Position numbers and translations under genes: made by a program
Notes under the pieces: generated by a model
The model's database searches: none
Told to the model about the DNA's origin: nothing
What the model saw: the letters and a program-made list of their open reading frames with translations, nothing else
Assembly (NCBI GenBank): GCA_031769625.1
Contig: JAUIMM010000519.1
Coordinates: 4,087,501-4,151,500 of the forward strand
DNA from: Taudactylus pleione
Lineage: Eukaryota; Chordata; Amphibia; Anura; Myobatrachidae
Length of the DNA: 64,000 nt
Direction: 5' to 3'
Shown here: positions 42,354 through 54,727 of the stretch, in pieces
Position numbering within the stretch: position 1 is the stretch's first letter
Layout: the number at the start of each line of letters is the position of its first letter

Positions 42354-43543
42354 CAGATTTGCATGCAAATGTAATTGCAGCTGCAATCTCTCACGGATTG
42401 CAATAGTGAAAATCTGCTAATGTCTCCAAAGCTAACCAAACTTAGGGACACCCACTGCTGCCTTATCATATCCGTCTAACGATGGGCAATAGCGTGACCA
42501 TTGGGAACATCGACGCAGATCTGGTAACCACGCAGCTACTGAGTAATATCCCTTTCATACATATAGAGAATGCCGGGTTTTGGCCGAGGGTCGGCCACAC
42601 TACCCGGGACTAGCTTATGTTTGAAAGCCACCAACCCAGGATCATAGTCCCGGGTCGGCACCCCTGATATTGAGCAGGGTTTGTATCAGGACTTCGTCCC
42701 TGGTAGACAACCTGGGTTAAGTGTGCAACCCGGGATTTTACTCCTGGTTCGCACCTAGAAGCCTCTGATTGACCATTTGGGGCTGCCTGGAGGGGGCAGA
42801 GCTGCCTGGAGCAGGCGTGGCATCCTCCTACAATAGTAACCAAACTGACAGCGCTGGATCTGGGGAGAGAAGTTAGTGGATTGACAGCCCTTATAACAAG
42901 GGGTGAAGACCGAGTACCTGATGGATTGGAAAGAGGTGTCCGGTCTGTGCTGCAGTGTGTAGAAGCAGCCGGCACACATTAGCTACAGAAATGCTGCCCG
43001 TTGTTGTGAGGTCTGGTGGCTGGAGAAGGGGTGTGTGATTGCATGAGTGTGATATGTGTGTGTATGACATGTATGTGTGTGTATGAGCGTGACATGAGAG
43101 CAGCCTGGCAGTCCTGGGTGTTAGAATGCCAGGACAAACACAACCTATGTCTGTAAGGGGTCGACCCGGGAATTTCCAGAGTCTCAGGTGCAGTGTGTAA
43201 GGGGGTCTCGAGAAAAAACCTGGGTCTGAGCAGGGAAATTCCCGGGTCGTATGTCTGAAAGTGGTATTAGTCTGACACACTGAGAGCTATGCGGCAAAGG
43301 AGATCGCAATGGATAATTCATGTATGCCCATTAAACAGCGTTTAAAAGGTCCTGACAGGCCTGCGTTTGCCTAGCCACCCCCCGTTACCTCCTCAAGCGC
43401 TGACCACCTGGCACTGACTTTGTGAGTGTAGTTGCAAATAAATCGCTGCGCGTGCACAGTGTTGCTTTCATGCATGCGCAATAGCCAACAATCGCTCAAT
43501 CTGCGTAAACATTGGCATTTGCATGCAAATCTAAATCAGGCCC
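42354..43543. mobile_element. MITE with GGCCTGATTCAGATTTGC ends, carrying a nested element
   Basis: The left end GGCCTGATTCAGATTTGCAT at about 42355 and the right end reaching 43543 (TTGCATGCAAATCTAAATCA then GGCCC) form inverted repeats of about 27 bp over 1190 bp. Inside, about 42550-43270, a second element has ends CCCTTTCATACATATAGAG and GTATGTCTGAAAGTGGTAT, with CCCGGGT-rich inverted interior words. The ends resemble the GATTCAGA-type MITEs of 13154 and 54175. Confidence 0.6.
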
Positions 43544-45412
43544 TTTGTGTATAGGTAGACTACAGTAACAATGAAAGTAGGGTGTATCTCTTATCCACGA
43601 TATAGATCCATGACTTTGCTTTGTGAGGTGATAATATTACAAATGGGTGTGATAAGGTGCAATTATCCCTGTGTTTAGCTTTGGCTCGCCTGACCTGCTT
43701 CCTCAGTGTCATGTTACAGCTTATATGGGGAAGTTGTATAGAATTCTGTTTCCCATCTCAGGGGGGGACCTGCAGGCTTGTGTCTGCATTGGTTACTGGA
43801 ATGTTCTCTATACTGTACTGTATATAGCTCACTAGAGATTTCTCAGTACTGAAAATCGGCCACTAGAACATTCTCAGTATTGTATATATTATGTAGAAGA
43901 AGGTTGTTAAGTGCAGTGATTGGCCCAGGTGTAGTCATGCCCCTTCCCAATTTTTTAAAGTACTATGGAGGGCGCTGCAGTGGCCACCCCGGACCCACCA
44001 CAGCCCAGCACACAGCAGCTTGTGTGTTTCTGGCTAGAGAGACTGCTGCCGCTGTGCAGCAGCAGTCTCCTCTCTCTCCCTGCCCAATGTGTTACTGACC
44101 CAGGCCCTACTGGTCCCCTCGGACTGGCCAGGGTAAGTAGTACCCACTCTCTCAGCCTCTTGCTGCCCCTGTGTAGAGTTCTTTAGAATATTCTCTGTAT
44201 TGTAGATTGATCCCTGAAATGCATATTAATAATTTTGATTATCTCTATTATATATTTGCCACTAGAGTATTCTCTGTATTGTATATCAGTCACTAGAATA
44301 TTCTCTGTATTGTATATCAGTCACTAGAGTATTATCTGTATTGTATATCAGTCACTAGAATATTCTCTGTGTCTATTACTATATATAATGCTGTAAGGAG
44401 TGTGTCTAGCACAGTCTCAGTAGAGAGCTGCAGGGAGGCTGCCTCTCTCCCCTTACAGCTAACACTGGTTGCCTGGACACTACAGCCTCTCTCCTCTCCC
44501 CCAGGCAACCAACACACAGACTACCAGAGTAGACACAATATGGCAGCCTTTATCCTGCCAGCAGTCCCATGAACCAGCGCCTCATGGTCCCGTTCCTCCC
44601 CCCCGCCATAGGTCCTGTGAATTTGCACCTGTCATTCACCAAAGCCCCACCACGATCAGATATATCAATCGGAATTCAGGATACAGATTATTATTGCCAT
44701 TGATTTAAAGGGTGCTACAGCATTCTACAACATTATACAGAGTACAAAACCAAGACAGGATAAACAAAGCAGCAAAATAACATGGTAATCAGCATACCTT
44801 TATATCTTTACATGTGAAGGCATAATTATGTGCACATGCCTGTCAGCTCAGCCATGTGAGTGTAGGCATGAAGTAAGAGGCGGATGGGCCCTACCTGTGA
44901 ATGCTCAGACCTGCTTTAAACAGTCTGGCACTTATGGGAGGTCAGTGGTCATGTGACCGCCCCTGTAATACCCCTGCAGAGTTGCATGCTTGCTTCTATG
45001 GCGCGCACCCTGTACACAGACATGGAGAAGCCACCAGGAGCGGTAACTACTTGACCAAGTGAGTGAGCCCCAAATGCTAGGTCCAGAGGCACCTGACAAG
45101 CACTTACATTAACAGTAGCTAATTGCTGCTGGATTGGAGAAGTTTGAAAAACAGTACAACGGGTGCTCATAGTGGTATAGAAGAGGGCAGATGATTGGTT
45201 GTAAGCAGCAGATGGTGGTTTCTGTACACAACCAGGCAAATATCTCTCTCTCTCTCAGCACCAAACAGTACCCATTTTAGAACTTTTTCCAAAAGCAGCA
45301 ATCACCAGTTATTGGAGTTGTCCACAGTAACATAAAATGCCCTCACTGTGAAGAGGAATATTGGAAAGCCCTGAAGGCAGGACAAGGATCGTACCACAGC
45401 TCATGGCACATA
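43544..45412. other. Spacer with dispersed repeat and 31-bp tandem array
   Basis: 43965-44190 resembles the GC-rich repeat near 1486-1650. 44262-44370 holds three to four copies of the 31-bp unit CACTAGAATATTCTCTGTAT+TGTATATCAGT; diverged copies start at 43830. No gene was recognised. Confidence 0.55.
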
Positions 45413-46420
45413 GGGGTCGATTCAGACCCAGATGCTAAGCTGCGCTCTCTCGCAGCCAAAAGGGTCCGGGTATGCAAATTCCGCGATCGCACTGTCTGAT
45501 GTAAGGACCAGGGCCGACAACAGAAATCATGGGGCCCTGTACATACTTTTTTTGGAGAAGCATTGGATGACAGGGAAAGGGTGACAAACAGAGAGTAATA
45601 GGGAGAAACATAGGGTGAGATGGTAAGGGTAAAAGGGAGAGGGTGACGGGTAGGAGCAGAAGGTAAGTGAAAGAGAGAGAGAGAGAATATATACCATGTT
45701 CTTTGCATCATCAACATTGTTAAGGTAATAATTGATGTAATATGTTGACATCTTTCACCAATTCTGCTGAAGAGAACATCTCCTGGCCAACGCAGCTGCA
45801 TACACTAGAGTGTGACGTCAGGCCTCCGGCAACAGCAGTGTGAGAGAGTAGATAAGAGCAGGGGACGGACAGACGGGAGGGGAAAAGAGGAGAGGAGATG
45901 TGAGGGGAGGAGGGCGGTCAGACCGCCTCCTCATTCTGTGTTCCGGCCCACGGCAGTGTACTGCCGCTGGACATTCCACCATGGATGTAGTGTGCGCTGC
46001 AGGCATGTTCGGGCCCTGTCTGCCTGTGATGGACCATGCAGTAACGGGGCTCAAATATGCCTGCAGTGCACCCTGCATCACTGCAGTAGCATTGGGTTGC
46101 CTGTGGGCCCTTAGAATCTTGGGGACCAGTACGGCTGTGCCCATAGTCCCCCCTGTCACCGGGCCTGGTAAGGATGCCCTCTATGTCTTAGAGAGCGACG
46201 GCAGAGCAAACGCACGCCAGAGTAAAGACGCCCACTTTTCTTTCTTTACACACGTTATCTCCAGAAAGTGTATGAGTAATCAGAACCATCGAGAGCCATC
46301 GGAGCTGCACGCAGCGCTTGAGGTAGACCCTACCCCGCCGCAAGCACTGCGATCACTGCAGGCTGAAATACAATCAAGTGACGTGTACAATGACGCTTCC
46401 AACGTGGCAGCTGAAATCAC
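45413..46420. mobile_element. GATTCAGA-type MITE interrupted by a hAT element
   Basis: The left part (45413-45508) starts GGGGTCGATTCAGACCC. After the insertion at 45509-46167 the sequence resumes (46176-46420) with CACTGCGATCACTGCAGGC and ACGCAGCGCTTGAGG words that parallel the internal part of the MITE at 62348-62906. The right end was not identified. Confidence 0.6.
45509..46167. mobile_element. Non-autonomous hAT element, CAGGGCCG ends
   Basis: 659 bp from CAGGGCCGACAACAGAAAT to CCTGTCACCGGGCCTG. The duplication GTAAGGAC (45501-45508) and GTAAGGAT (46168-46175) matches at 7 of 8 positions. It is the same family as 32538-33545 with a different interior. The 182-codon frame at 45900-46448 spans this element's end and is not a gene. 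Confidence 0.85.
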
Positions 46421-47729
46421 AATTTTAACTGATAGAAATGGTTTATAACAAGTGTCTAAGAAAGGTATTTGAGTATAATGCAGCAAACCAACAGGTAGGT
46501 GGGCAATAGTGTGGTACTAGAGGCACTTAAGACCCAGGTAAGCACTGGTTGAATTGTATGTGTTGCAGGAGCGAAGGGTCACAAGATTACAACAGGAGAC
46601 AATGTAAAGGCAAAACACACTTGCATATAGTGGCACCTGTTGATATTGGTTGTCTTAAGATCAAGTGGGCATTGTAGCCGTGTCAATTGGTGCCGCAAGC
46701 ATTGGTATACAGAAGAGAGCCCCATTCACTGCGTAGATAGCAGGACCTATAGATCTGGCTTGGAATTCCCCAATTGGGGATTGCAGTTAGGGAACAGGAA
46801 AATCCATGAGAGAGGGTGAAAAGTTATAGCAGCAGACCTGTTCTCTCAGCCGAAGGGAAGTATACCATGATATTGGAGAGTGTAGCAGAAAAACTAGAAG
46901 CAAAACACTCTCATCAGATTCTCTAGCAAATCCCGGAGGTCACTGCACACAAGAATCAGGAGGGGCATATCACTATTTCACCACTATGAGCTCCCAGAGC
47001 ATTAGGAAAAGAGTGCAGTCACTGGACAAGCGGAAGAGCTCTTCAATGGAACAGTCCTGAGAGAGGTCCAAAGCGCATGCCAGATGCTGATGGGCCTATA
47101 AGAAGGGGCAGCATGATCTAGGAGCGTGTGGAGGGAGTCAAGTCTAGGAGCGTGTGAAGGGGCAGCATGATCTAGGAGCGTGTGGAGGGAGTCAATTTAG
47201 TGCACCCTCCACAAAGAACCACCAGCTTCCTACAGTGAGGCAGTGGGGCACAACACCTCTCTGTCTAGTTAACTCAACACATGCGACCGGGAAATAGGTT
47301 TTGGGGAGAGCATGTGAATTGGTCAGGGATAACAGTCCTACAGCAAAGCACATCTACTGATGAAGTTGGAAGGACAAGCAGAGGATCTGGCAGGTCTAAC
47401 TGGTTTGGTTAATTGTAACTGATAGTCGAGGGTCATAGGGATAAAGGGGGACCACCTCAGGATATCTGTCAAACGGCGAATGAGAATGAGCAGGTAGGCT
47501 TCGGCGAACTCAAAAGCCATAGGAATACTTCTCGAACAAGATGTTTGTTGAACTCTGCTTTTCTGCATTTCAGCAGTCTACAGTAGTTTGGAATACCGAT
47601 ACTTTATTCTTTATATCATGTCAGCACCTTCATTTATTTTATATCTTCTCAAATGCAACATTGTTAATTATATTATAACTGGTATAAAACTTATTTTAAA
47701 TCATATTATATTGTAGGCTTAATAGTAGT
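46421..47729. other. Spacer
   Basis: No gene recognised. A local direct repeat (GCATGATCTAGGAGCGTGTG near 47111 and 47167) is present. Confidence 0.45.
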
Positions 47730-48214
47730 TAGGGCCACCATCAGGGGGGGGACTGCCGAGACTGTAGTTCCAAACCTGGACACTCAAGGGGCCTGCCCGG
47801 CACCTGCTATGTACTGCCTGCCTGCTACTACCCCCCTGCCCAAGGTAGCAGACAGTAACAGGCCCGGCCGTGCCCAGCACCCACTACTGTCCCCAGGGCC
47901 AGGCCGCCACCGGACATAAGACTGAGTGAGTAAGTGACTTGTGAGTCACTTCTCACCCAGCCACCCTAAAATAAAGTTTTTCTAATATCCCTGTAGCCAG
48001 GGTGGCGTGACATCATGCCACTGAATGAGAGAGGAGCCGCATCTGGCGGATGGTGTGAGGAGTCTGAGGAGCTGCCCGGAGCATAGAGAGTGAGACAGTG
48101 ACAGAAGAAGGATGGAACGAGCAGGGTAAGGTAAGTTAAAAGTGTGTGGACCTCTAGGAAGCACTGGCTTAGACTATGAGTTTCCTGCTGCTTGACTTAA
48201 CTTAAACATGCATA

Positions 48215-48255
<41 letters not shown>

Positions 48256-48366
48256 GTATGAGTAAGTTAGCGAGGGAGGGGGGCTGTGTGGGGGGCTTGT
48301 GAGGGGAAGGGGACACCCTGCCTATTTTGTCAGTCCCGGGCCCCACGATTTCTGATGGCAGCCCTG
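47730..48366. mobile_element. hAT-like MITE, AGGGC(C/T)..CCATCAG ends
   Basis: The left end TAGGGCCACCATCAG and the right end CTGATGGCAGCCCTG form imperfect inverted repeats over 637 bp. The end sequences resemble the CAGGGCCG family. Flanking 8-mers agree only partly. (AT)n at 48217-48252 lies inside. Confidence 0.6.
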
Positions 48367-51300
48367 GTAGTACACGATTGGATACATTATATATCAGCAC
48401 AGACTTTCATTTATTTTACTAACTCATTTTATTGTTTTTAAATCATAAACATAATTAAATTAAATTAAATTAAGCAAGTGCATTATTACAAGATATTTAT
48501 GCAAAGCATTTCAGCGTTTCATTGTATTGTGTCTAGACACAGTATTCCACATTTACAATTTTGTGCATAGTTTGTACAAAAACACACAATCTGGTAATGG
48601 CAATAACAATGTAATAAATTAATTTTAAAAAGTATACAATTTACATCTCATTATATTAATGTCATATGTGCATTTAATTTAAAATATGTCATCACGTTTA
48701 TTAACCTATGAAGGCAATTTATACACTGAACATAACATTTCATTATGATACCTCCAACAATAATTGATTAAGCTGTCATTTCTAATAAGTTGAGTAGAGA
48801 CTAAGGATATAGAAGGTCATTTAAAAAGCAGCAAAAATGCAAATGCATATGTACGTGTCTTACAAAACATGTGGCTTTTTGTACACTGAGCACTTACATA
48901 GGGGCACAACCCAAATTTCTATTTTTAAGAAGTACTTTTGGACAAGACCTTTTATGGGTTTGCATCCCCCCTACTAACCCAACCCCACCCCCCCATCCTC
49001 ACCATCCATAATTCTAGTGTTCACTACTATGCTGTGCGTACCTGTTACAGCACAGTCGTTACCAGCGGTAGTGCGCAGTGAGAGCACATTGGCGTCATTA
49101 CTAGCTGACGTCTGAAGTGAAGTGACTCAGAGGTGGGCACGGGGCACATATTGGTGTGGCCAATAGAGTATAGGCCCTTTGTGTCATGGGCCTCTAGTCG
49201 ACCATCTCACCAGCATACATCAAGCCACATTTCTAAAAGTTTTTTTAAAGTGACATCAAAATTTTCTTAATTTCATGTGTCAATTTGTATAGTTAATGGT
49301 TTTATTGCTTTGATATATGTGCTCATAAAAATGATACATTCCCATTACACAATGTGCCTTGCTGGTGGAAAACTGGCATCTCAATTTGTACTGTACTCTC
49401 CACCAATTCTGAACACAGGTGGCCATGACAACAAGGTAATTTTGTTTGGATTAAAAAGGTTCAGTGGCCAATCTACATCTGGGAATGATCCCTTTAATGA
49501 ACGATCCTTACCCTTATCAGGAATTAATTGTGCGTGCTCAATGGGTACCAAATTAGCATGTAGTACTCTACTATCGATGCTCTGATGATGAGGGGAGTCC
49601 AACCCCACAGAATAAACAACCAATCGATTTAAGAGCACTCCAGGTACTAGCTATTTAGGATCTAGTAATATTTGTATGTTAGCGCCATTCTAATATATGA
49701 TCCCCATGTGGCATGCTGTGTGCTAATATGAACACAAACTCCCACAGGGCAGGTGGTATCTCAATAGAACAGTAGATGTAAGAGTCAGGTGTCGCAATAG
49801 TCAATAAATAATCAGAATTACAAAAAATTCCCCTGTATCAATAATCATGAGTTGACATACTGTACCTTGCCTCTACAGATCAGTCCAGAATCATGCATTC
49901 GGTGACCAATGTTGTATTAAGCAAATAATTGCCCCAATACCAATGTTCCAATATTGAATCTTGCAAATAGTCTAATGAGTGATCTTTGCGTTCTGCTGAA
50001 TGTGGTAAAAAGTCCACTGTGTGTGGCAGATCGTGTGTCTCATTTGCTCCTTATATGTTTCTTTGCAACACCACCTCAGAGTAATAGAAAATGCAGCTAT
50101 CAGGACTTATAAGGACATGATTGTACGGACTGTTTAGTTAGATGAGTTACTTAACGGCTTGTTTCATGGATGTCCGTTGGTCCTGCGGTGTCCGGTGCTG
50201 TGCTGCTCTCTGTGGGTGCATGCAAGTGAGTGGGATAAGAGGAGGAATTGCTATTGAAGACAAATTAATTTTAAACACGGGTTTATTGCTAAAAAAAAAC
50301 TTGCTGGTAATCCTACTTGCAGTGAACTCCACTGCTGAGGATGCCAAAATAATACAAGTTATTACTAACTGCACATAATATTCCAAAGCATACACATAAT
50401 GGTGCAATAAGAGTTTGAAATGCAGTCTAAATAAAAAAAGATTAAAAGTATGAGGTCAGTAGGCATGTACCCAACGCCTTTCTTCCCATATAGGGACTTT
50501 TTCAAGGGTGTATTGGGATGAAAAGCATTTAAATTTCTGTGAAATTGGGCGTTTCTGGGCAGGAACTGGACGACAATGCGAGTGCACAAAACAGCCCTGA
50601 CTTGTGGGAGTGTCATGGGCTTATCTATAGCTCTGTGCGATTCTGTGTTGCGTATATGGGGAAGGGAAGCTTGTTTCTGATTGATTTCTTGTAACTAGCA
50701 TGGAACTGGTGCAAGTGCCAATACTAATGATGACAGTTGCTACCGCCGACGTAAAATCAATGGCCAGTATGGCTTTCCAGATGCAGATGCATCAATCCTC
50801 GCATTAGCCCTACAGAATCTTCCATTAGCATAAGGTAGCAAATTTGGCCTCTGCGGCTGCCTACAACTACAGCCACTTTGCGCCCGCTCAGAATCAGCCC
50901 CCAAATGTTCTCATAAGTCTCAACTGAGACACAGGCTGGCTGCTTTCCTTGTTTAATAAAAAAGGAGAAAATACATTATCAAATAAACAAAGTGCATGGT
51001 AAAACATAATTTAATAGGCTAGAATGTTAACTATAATACTTATTTTATATGATCCCAGAACTCCTCTGTGACTTTTAATACTATATTGCAGAATAGCAGG
51101 TACAGTTTTAGAAATATATTTTGGCCAAACATTTCTGTCAAACAGAACATTTATTTTATATGTTGTACTCACATATTCCCATCAACACAGAACATATTTC
51201 ATTCTGATAAATATCTGGGTCAATATTATGTCTAGTGCACAATATGGATTAGCCGGGATGCAATCAGAATGTCGACAATCACAATGTTGATACCACAATG

Positions 51301-51900
51301 TCGACAGTTATGATTTCAACATTGCAGAATATCTACACTAGGGGAGGGTTAGGATTAGTGTTACAACTGGATGCTTAAATTCATCATAACCAGAGTGTGC
51401 ACAGAGGCATGAGGGCAGTACAGAAAATGAAGGTGGAGTATATAGTGGAAAACAGGTAAAGCATATGTTGATTAATTAAGAAAATTTAATTTGAGATGTG
51501 GTCTTGGGAGAGCTCTTTTGTAGCAACTGAGAAGAGAAAAGGCCATAAAAGAATACAATGTTGTTGCTAATATAGTCAAGGATTCCAAACAAGGGTTGCA
51601 AGAGAAGCTGACCTTACTACCCCCCCTCCCCTCCACCTGTAGTACATTAATGAGGTGCACCACAGAATCTGGGTATGAAGGGAACTAGCTGAGAGGCCTG
51701 AGGGCAGTGCAGATTAATAAAAAAAAATTTGAGATGTGGCCTTGTCTCGTCTTGTTCATATTACTAAATAATACTAAATATGCTCCATAATTCTATTAAT
51801 TTGTTTTATATTTGGTGAGGCATCACATTATTTCTGATTAAAATGTGTTGCAAATTAGTTATATGTTTGAGTAATAACCAATAAAAATGTTTATCTATGC
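48367..51900. other. AT-rich spacer
   Basis: No gene or bounded element recognised. Around 51255-51355 there are GTCGACAATCACAATGTTGA-type words and AGGGGAGGGTTAGG that recall the 'GTCGGGAT' MITE group, so a decayed copy is possible. Confidence 0.45.
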
Positions 51901-53771
51901 AAAAAAGACTGTCACCAATGCCCCCCAAAAATACAGCCCATAAAGAAAATAAAAGCAGTCCACGATGGAATTGTCCTTGGATCCCTCCAACCCTTATATT
52001 GTATATTGAAAAGGACATGAACATTTTAACAAACCGAGCACTTCAGTGACAGAAACTGCCTCTTTGGTGGCTAAAGTGCTTTGTTTGTTTGGGGCCCCAC
52101 AAAACAAGCTACCAGTGGGTGTTAAGGTGTTGTTAATCATCTCTGCACTGAGATGATGTCATTATCATTCTTATCCTCCCTACCCTCATCAGTGTTAACA
52201 TCATCATCACACAATATTAATTAGCTCTTTCCCACTAGAAACTACCATTACAGAAGTCTCTGTACTTTGTTGCAATTGACGGAAAAGGCCTTCCTCATTG
52301 AATTTGTATTATGAATATGAGTTTTTCCACATTTTGGGGAAGTAGCCTCCTTCACTATTGGTCACAAGGTTCCCGGCTGTGCTAAGCACTCTTTCCTAGT
52401 ACACACTGAAGGGTGGGCAGTTTAAGTACACTTGAGCTAGTTTGTACAGGGGGCTCCAAATTGCCTTTTTTCCTCCAAGTAATCAAAAAGACTGTGTGAC
52501 ATGCTAATTTGTACGTTGTCATTAAAATAATCCTCCCTAATCCTATTGATACTTATTGTATAAGATTGAATCATGGTATAGGTGTCAATATATGTTCTTC
52601 AATTCTTTTAAGCCTGATCGGATGTCAAAATGGTGTTTCACTTTGGTGTGCTGAGTTGACTCATCATCCTCACCCCCAGCGGGTCTCTTTGGAAAAGATC
52701 AGTTTTTTCCTGGCAGCAGCATTTGCAGGAGAAACTGAAGCAGGAGATGTTGTCATGTGATCTAGCTGAGAGCTGGGAGCTAGCTGATGCTAGACTGCTT
52801 GCTATTATTTTACCAGATTTTTCAGCTTTTCCAAAAACTTTGTATGAAATAGCTGCAAATGACGTAAAAGGTAGGAGGTACCTAGATTAATAATGTCCCT
52901 ACCTCTACTTACTTTGGCTTCACAAATGGTACAGATGGCTTGATAAATGTCAGAATTTGAGTAAAAATAATTCCACACAATTTTTTTGTCTTTTACCCAG
53001 ACATGACAATGGCCTTCTTTTTATCACATGCAAGAACTGCCTATTTGTGGTTGATTTGTTTTGACACAAACAATATCCCCATAAGTATCAGGTACACAAA
53101 TATTCCCTTCACCCTGTTGCACTTCCACAGTAGCATCCTCAATTTCTTTGTCACCATCCTTACTTGTGCTGCTCATCCCCACATTTGCAGAGGTTGCATC
53201 AATGGTGGAATGAGGCTTTTCTATGAGTACAGTGTCAGAAATATCAGACTCACACATAGCATGCATGGATATCCGTAAACTGTCTTTAGGAATTTTTGAA
53301 GTTTGTGAACACATAGTTTGTTCTTCAGCCTCAGTTTTGTTTTGGTGAACTTGTTTGCCTGTTTTAAAGATGACACATGTAGACTTAGAGTAAGAAGGTG
53401 TTGCATGTGAGGTTTTAGAAGTTGCCAATGTTTGTCCCCAGCTTCCACAATAAGCATTCTAGTGCATGAAACATCAGTACCAGGTCCACCACTCGCAAAG
53501 GAAGGCCATGGCCTGAGCCTTCCCTTTCCACTATGATGTATGTAAAGTTGACAATTTAAAAAAAATTTCTGCAGTAATTTTTCCCTTTCTTTTTAGAGGT
53601 AATGTTTTTTTTTAACATTGTGAAATATTGTTTAGATTTCAGTTGCCCTTTCTTAAACTTTATTTCCCCTGGACCACATTTAGTAGATATTGAAGTACTA
53701 CCATGACTGCTGGCAGCAGCCACAGTTCTAGTACTGGGTTGCTGCTCCTGCTCTTCTATGGACTGATCCAT
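51901..53771 (-). pseudogene. Decayed, core-deleted hAT transposase (relative of 22660-25773)
   Basis: On the minus strand the segment 53556-53771 matches the N-terminal region (starting MDQSIEEQEQQ with the same Ser/Ala and Lys-rich pattern). 53024-53428 matches the linker (QTSKIPKDS..., then IEDATVEVQQGE against IEDVTVEVQQDE in the intact copy). About 52850-53010 matches the BED-finger coding DNA. 52140-52760 matches the C-terminal dimerisation and acidic tail. The whole catalytic core is missing: the sequence jumps at about 52760-52830. Remaining parts carry stops and frameshifts. It cannot encode a transposase. It is clearly older than the intact copy, judging by divergence at nearly every aligned stretch. 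Confidence 0.85.
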
Positions 53772-53779
53772 ATCGACTT

Positions 53780-54150
53780 ACAGTGCTCCTAGAATATAGG
53801 TGGCACCCTAATGGCATTATATTTATTTTAGCACACAAGTTTTATCATTTTCATTTTTGATTACAGTGCATGAACATACAACACAGTGCCTCAAAGCGCC
53901 CTTTGTAATGGTGGCACCCTAATGACATTATATATTTTAATATTAAAGTTTTATATTTTTAAAAATGTTTAACAGTGCCCCCTGAACACACAATTAACTG
54001 CCTCACAGCGCCCCTAGTACAAGCTGGATGGCACCCCAATAATGGCATTATATTTCTTAACACACAAGGTTTATATTAACATATTTTAACAGTGCCCCCT
54101 GAACACACAACAAACTGCCTTACAGCACCCCTAGTATGAGCAAGGTGACA
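53780..54150. repeat. Tandem repeats of about 110-120 bp upstream of the hAT relic
   Basis: The units AGTGCTCCTAGAATATAGG, CAGCGCCCCTAGTACAAGC and CAGCACCCCTAGTATGAGC, each followed by GGTGGCACCCTAAT-type and GCATTATAT words, recur about four times. They occupy the same position relative to the relic's start as the 160-bp array does in the intact hAT element, but with a different sequence. Confidence 0.7.
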
Positions 54151-54174
54151 CCCTAATAATAATGATGACATAAT

Positions 54175-54724
54175 GGCCCTGATTCAGAGCCGGACGCTCT
54201 GACCAGAGCGCTCGCTCTGAATCAGGGCCCACCTCCATTAAAATGGAGCGTCCTCCTGGATGCTCATATAGCTGTGGGTCACCACCCACAGCATATATGA
54301 GCGTCCAACAAGATGGTCGTGATGGTCTTGACCATCGCGACCATCGGACTTGCGAGTGAAACCCTGTGGTCGGGTTTCTCAACCGCAAGGCCAGGAGTGA
54401 TTTTGGCTCTATCAGAGCCAAAATCACTCCCACTGACATCACTAGTGATGTCAGTGGGGCCGGCTTCAGACGGTAGGCGTTCCCATAGGAACGCCTCCGT
54501 CTGGCAGGCACGCCCCCGGCACGCCCACCAAAGGGGGCGTGCTGTCAATCAACATCGACAGCACGCCCCCTTTGATGCGAGACTCCGAGCGAAGGAAAGT
54601 CCTTCGCTCGCCGGATTTCGCGAATGCGCACGACGGAGCTCCCTCCATCGTGCGCATGCGCAGTGGGGAACATCAACCCACTTGCGAGCGTACTGCCGCT
54701 CGCGAGTGGGTCTGAATGACCCCC
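54175..54724. mobile_element. Harbinger-like MITE, AAT duplication
   Basis: A 550-bp element, in reverse orientation to 13154: it starts GGCCCTGATTCAGAGCC and ends GGTCTGAATGACCCCC. AAT is found at 54172-54174 and 54725-54727. It shares internal hairpins with 13154 (TTTTGGCTCTATCAGAGCCA, GACATCACTAGTGATGTCAG) and contains a further pair, GGGGGCGTGCTGTC..GACAGCACGCCCCC. Confidence 0.85.
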
Positions 54725-54727
54725 AAT

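Noticed and set aside
45900..46448. 182-codon frame on the plus strand
   Set aside because: It crosses the boundary of a hAT MITE and its target site, so it cannot be an old conserved gene.
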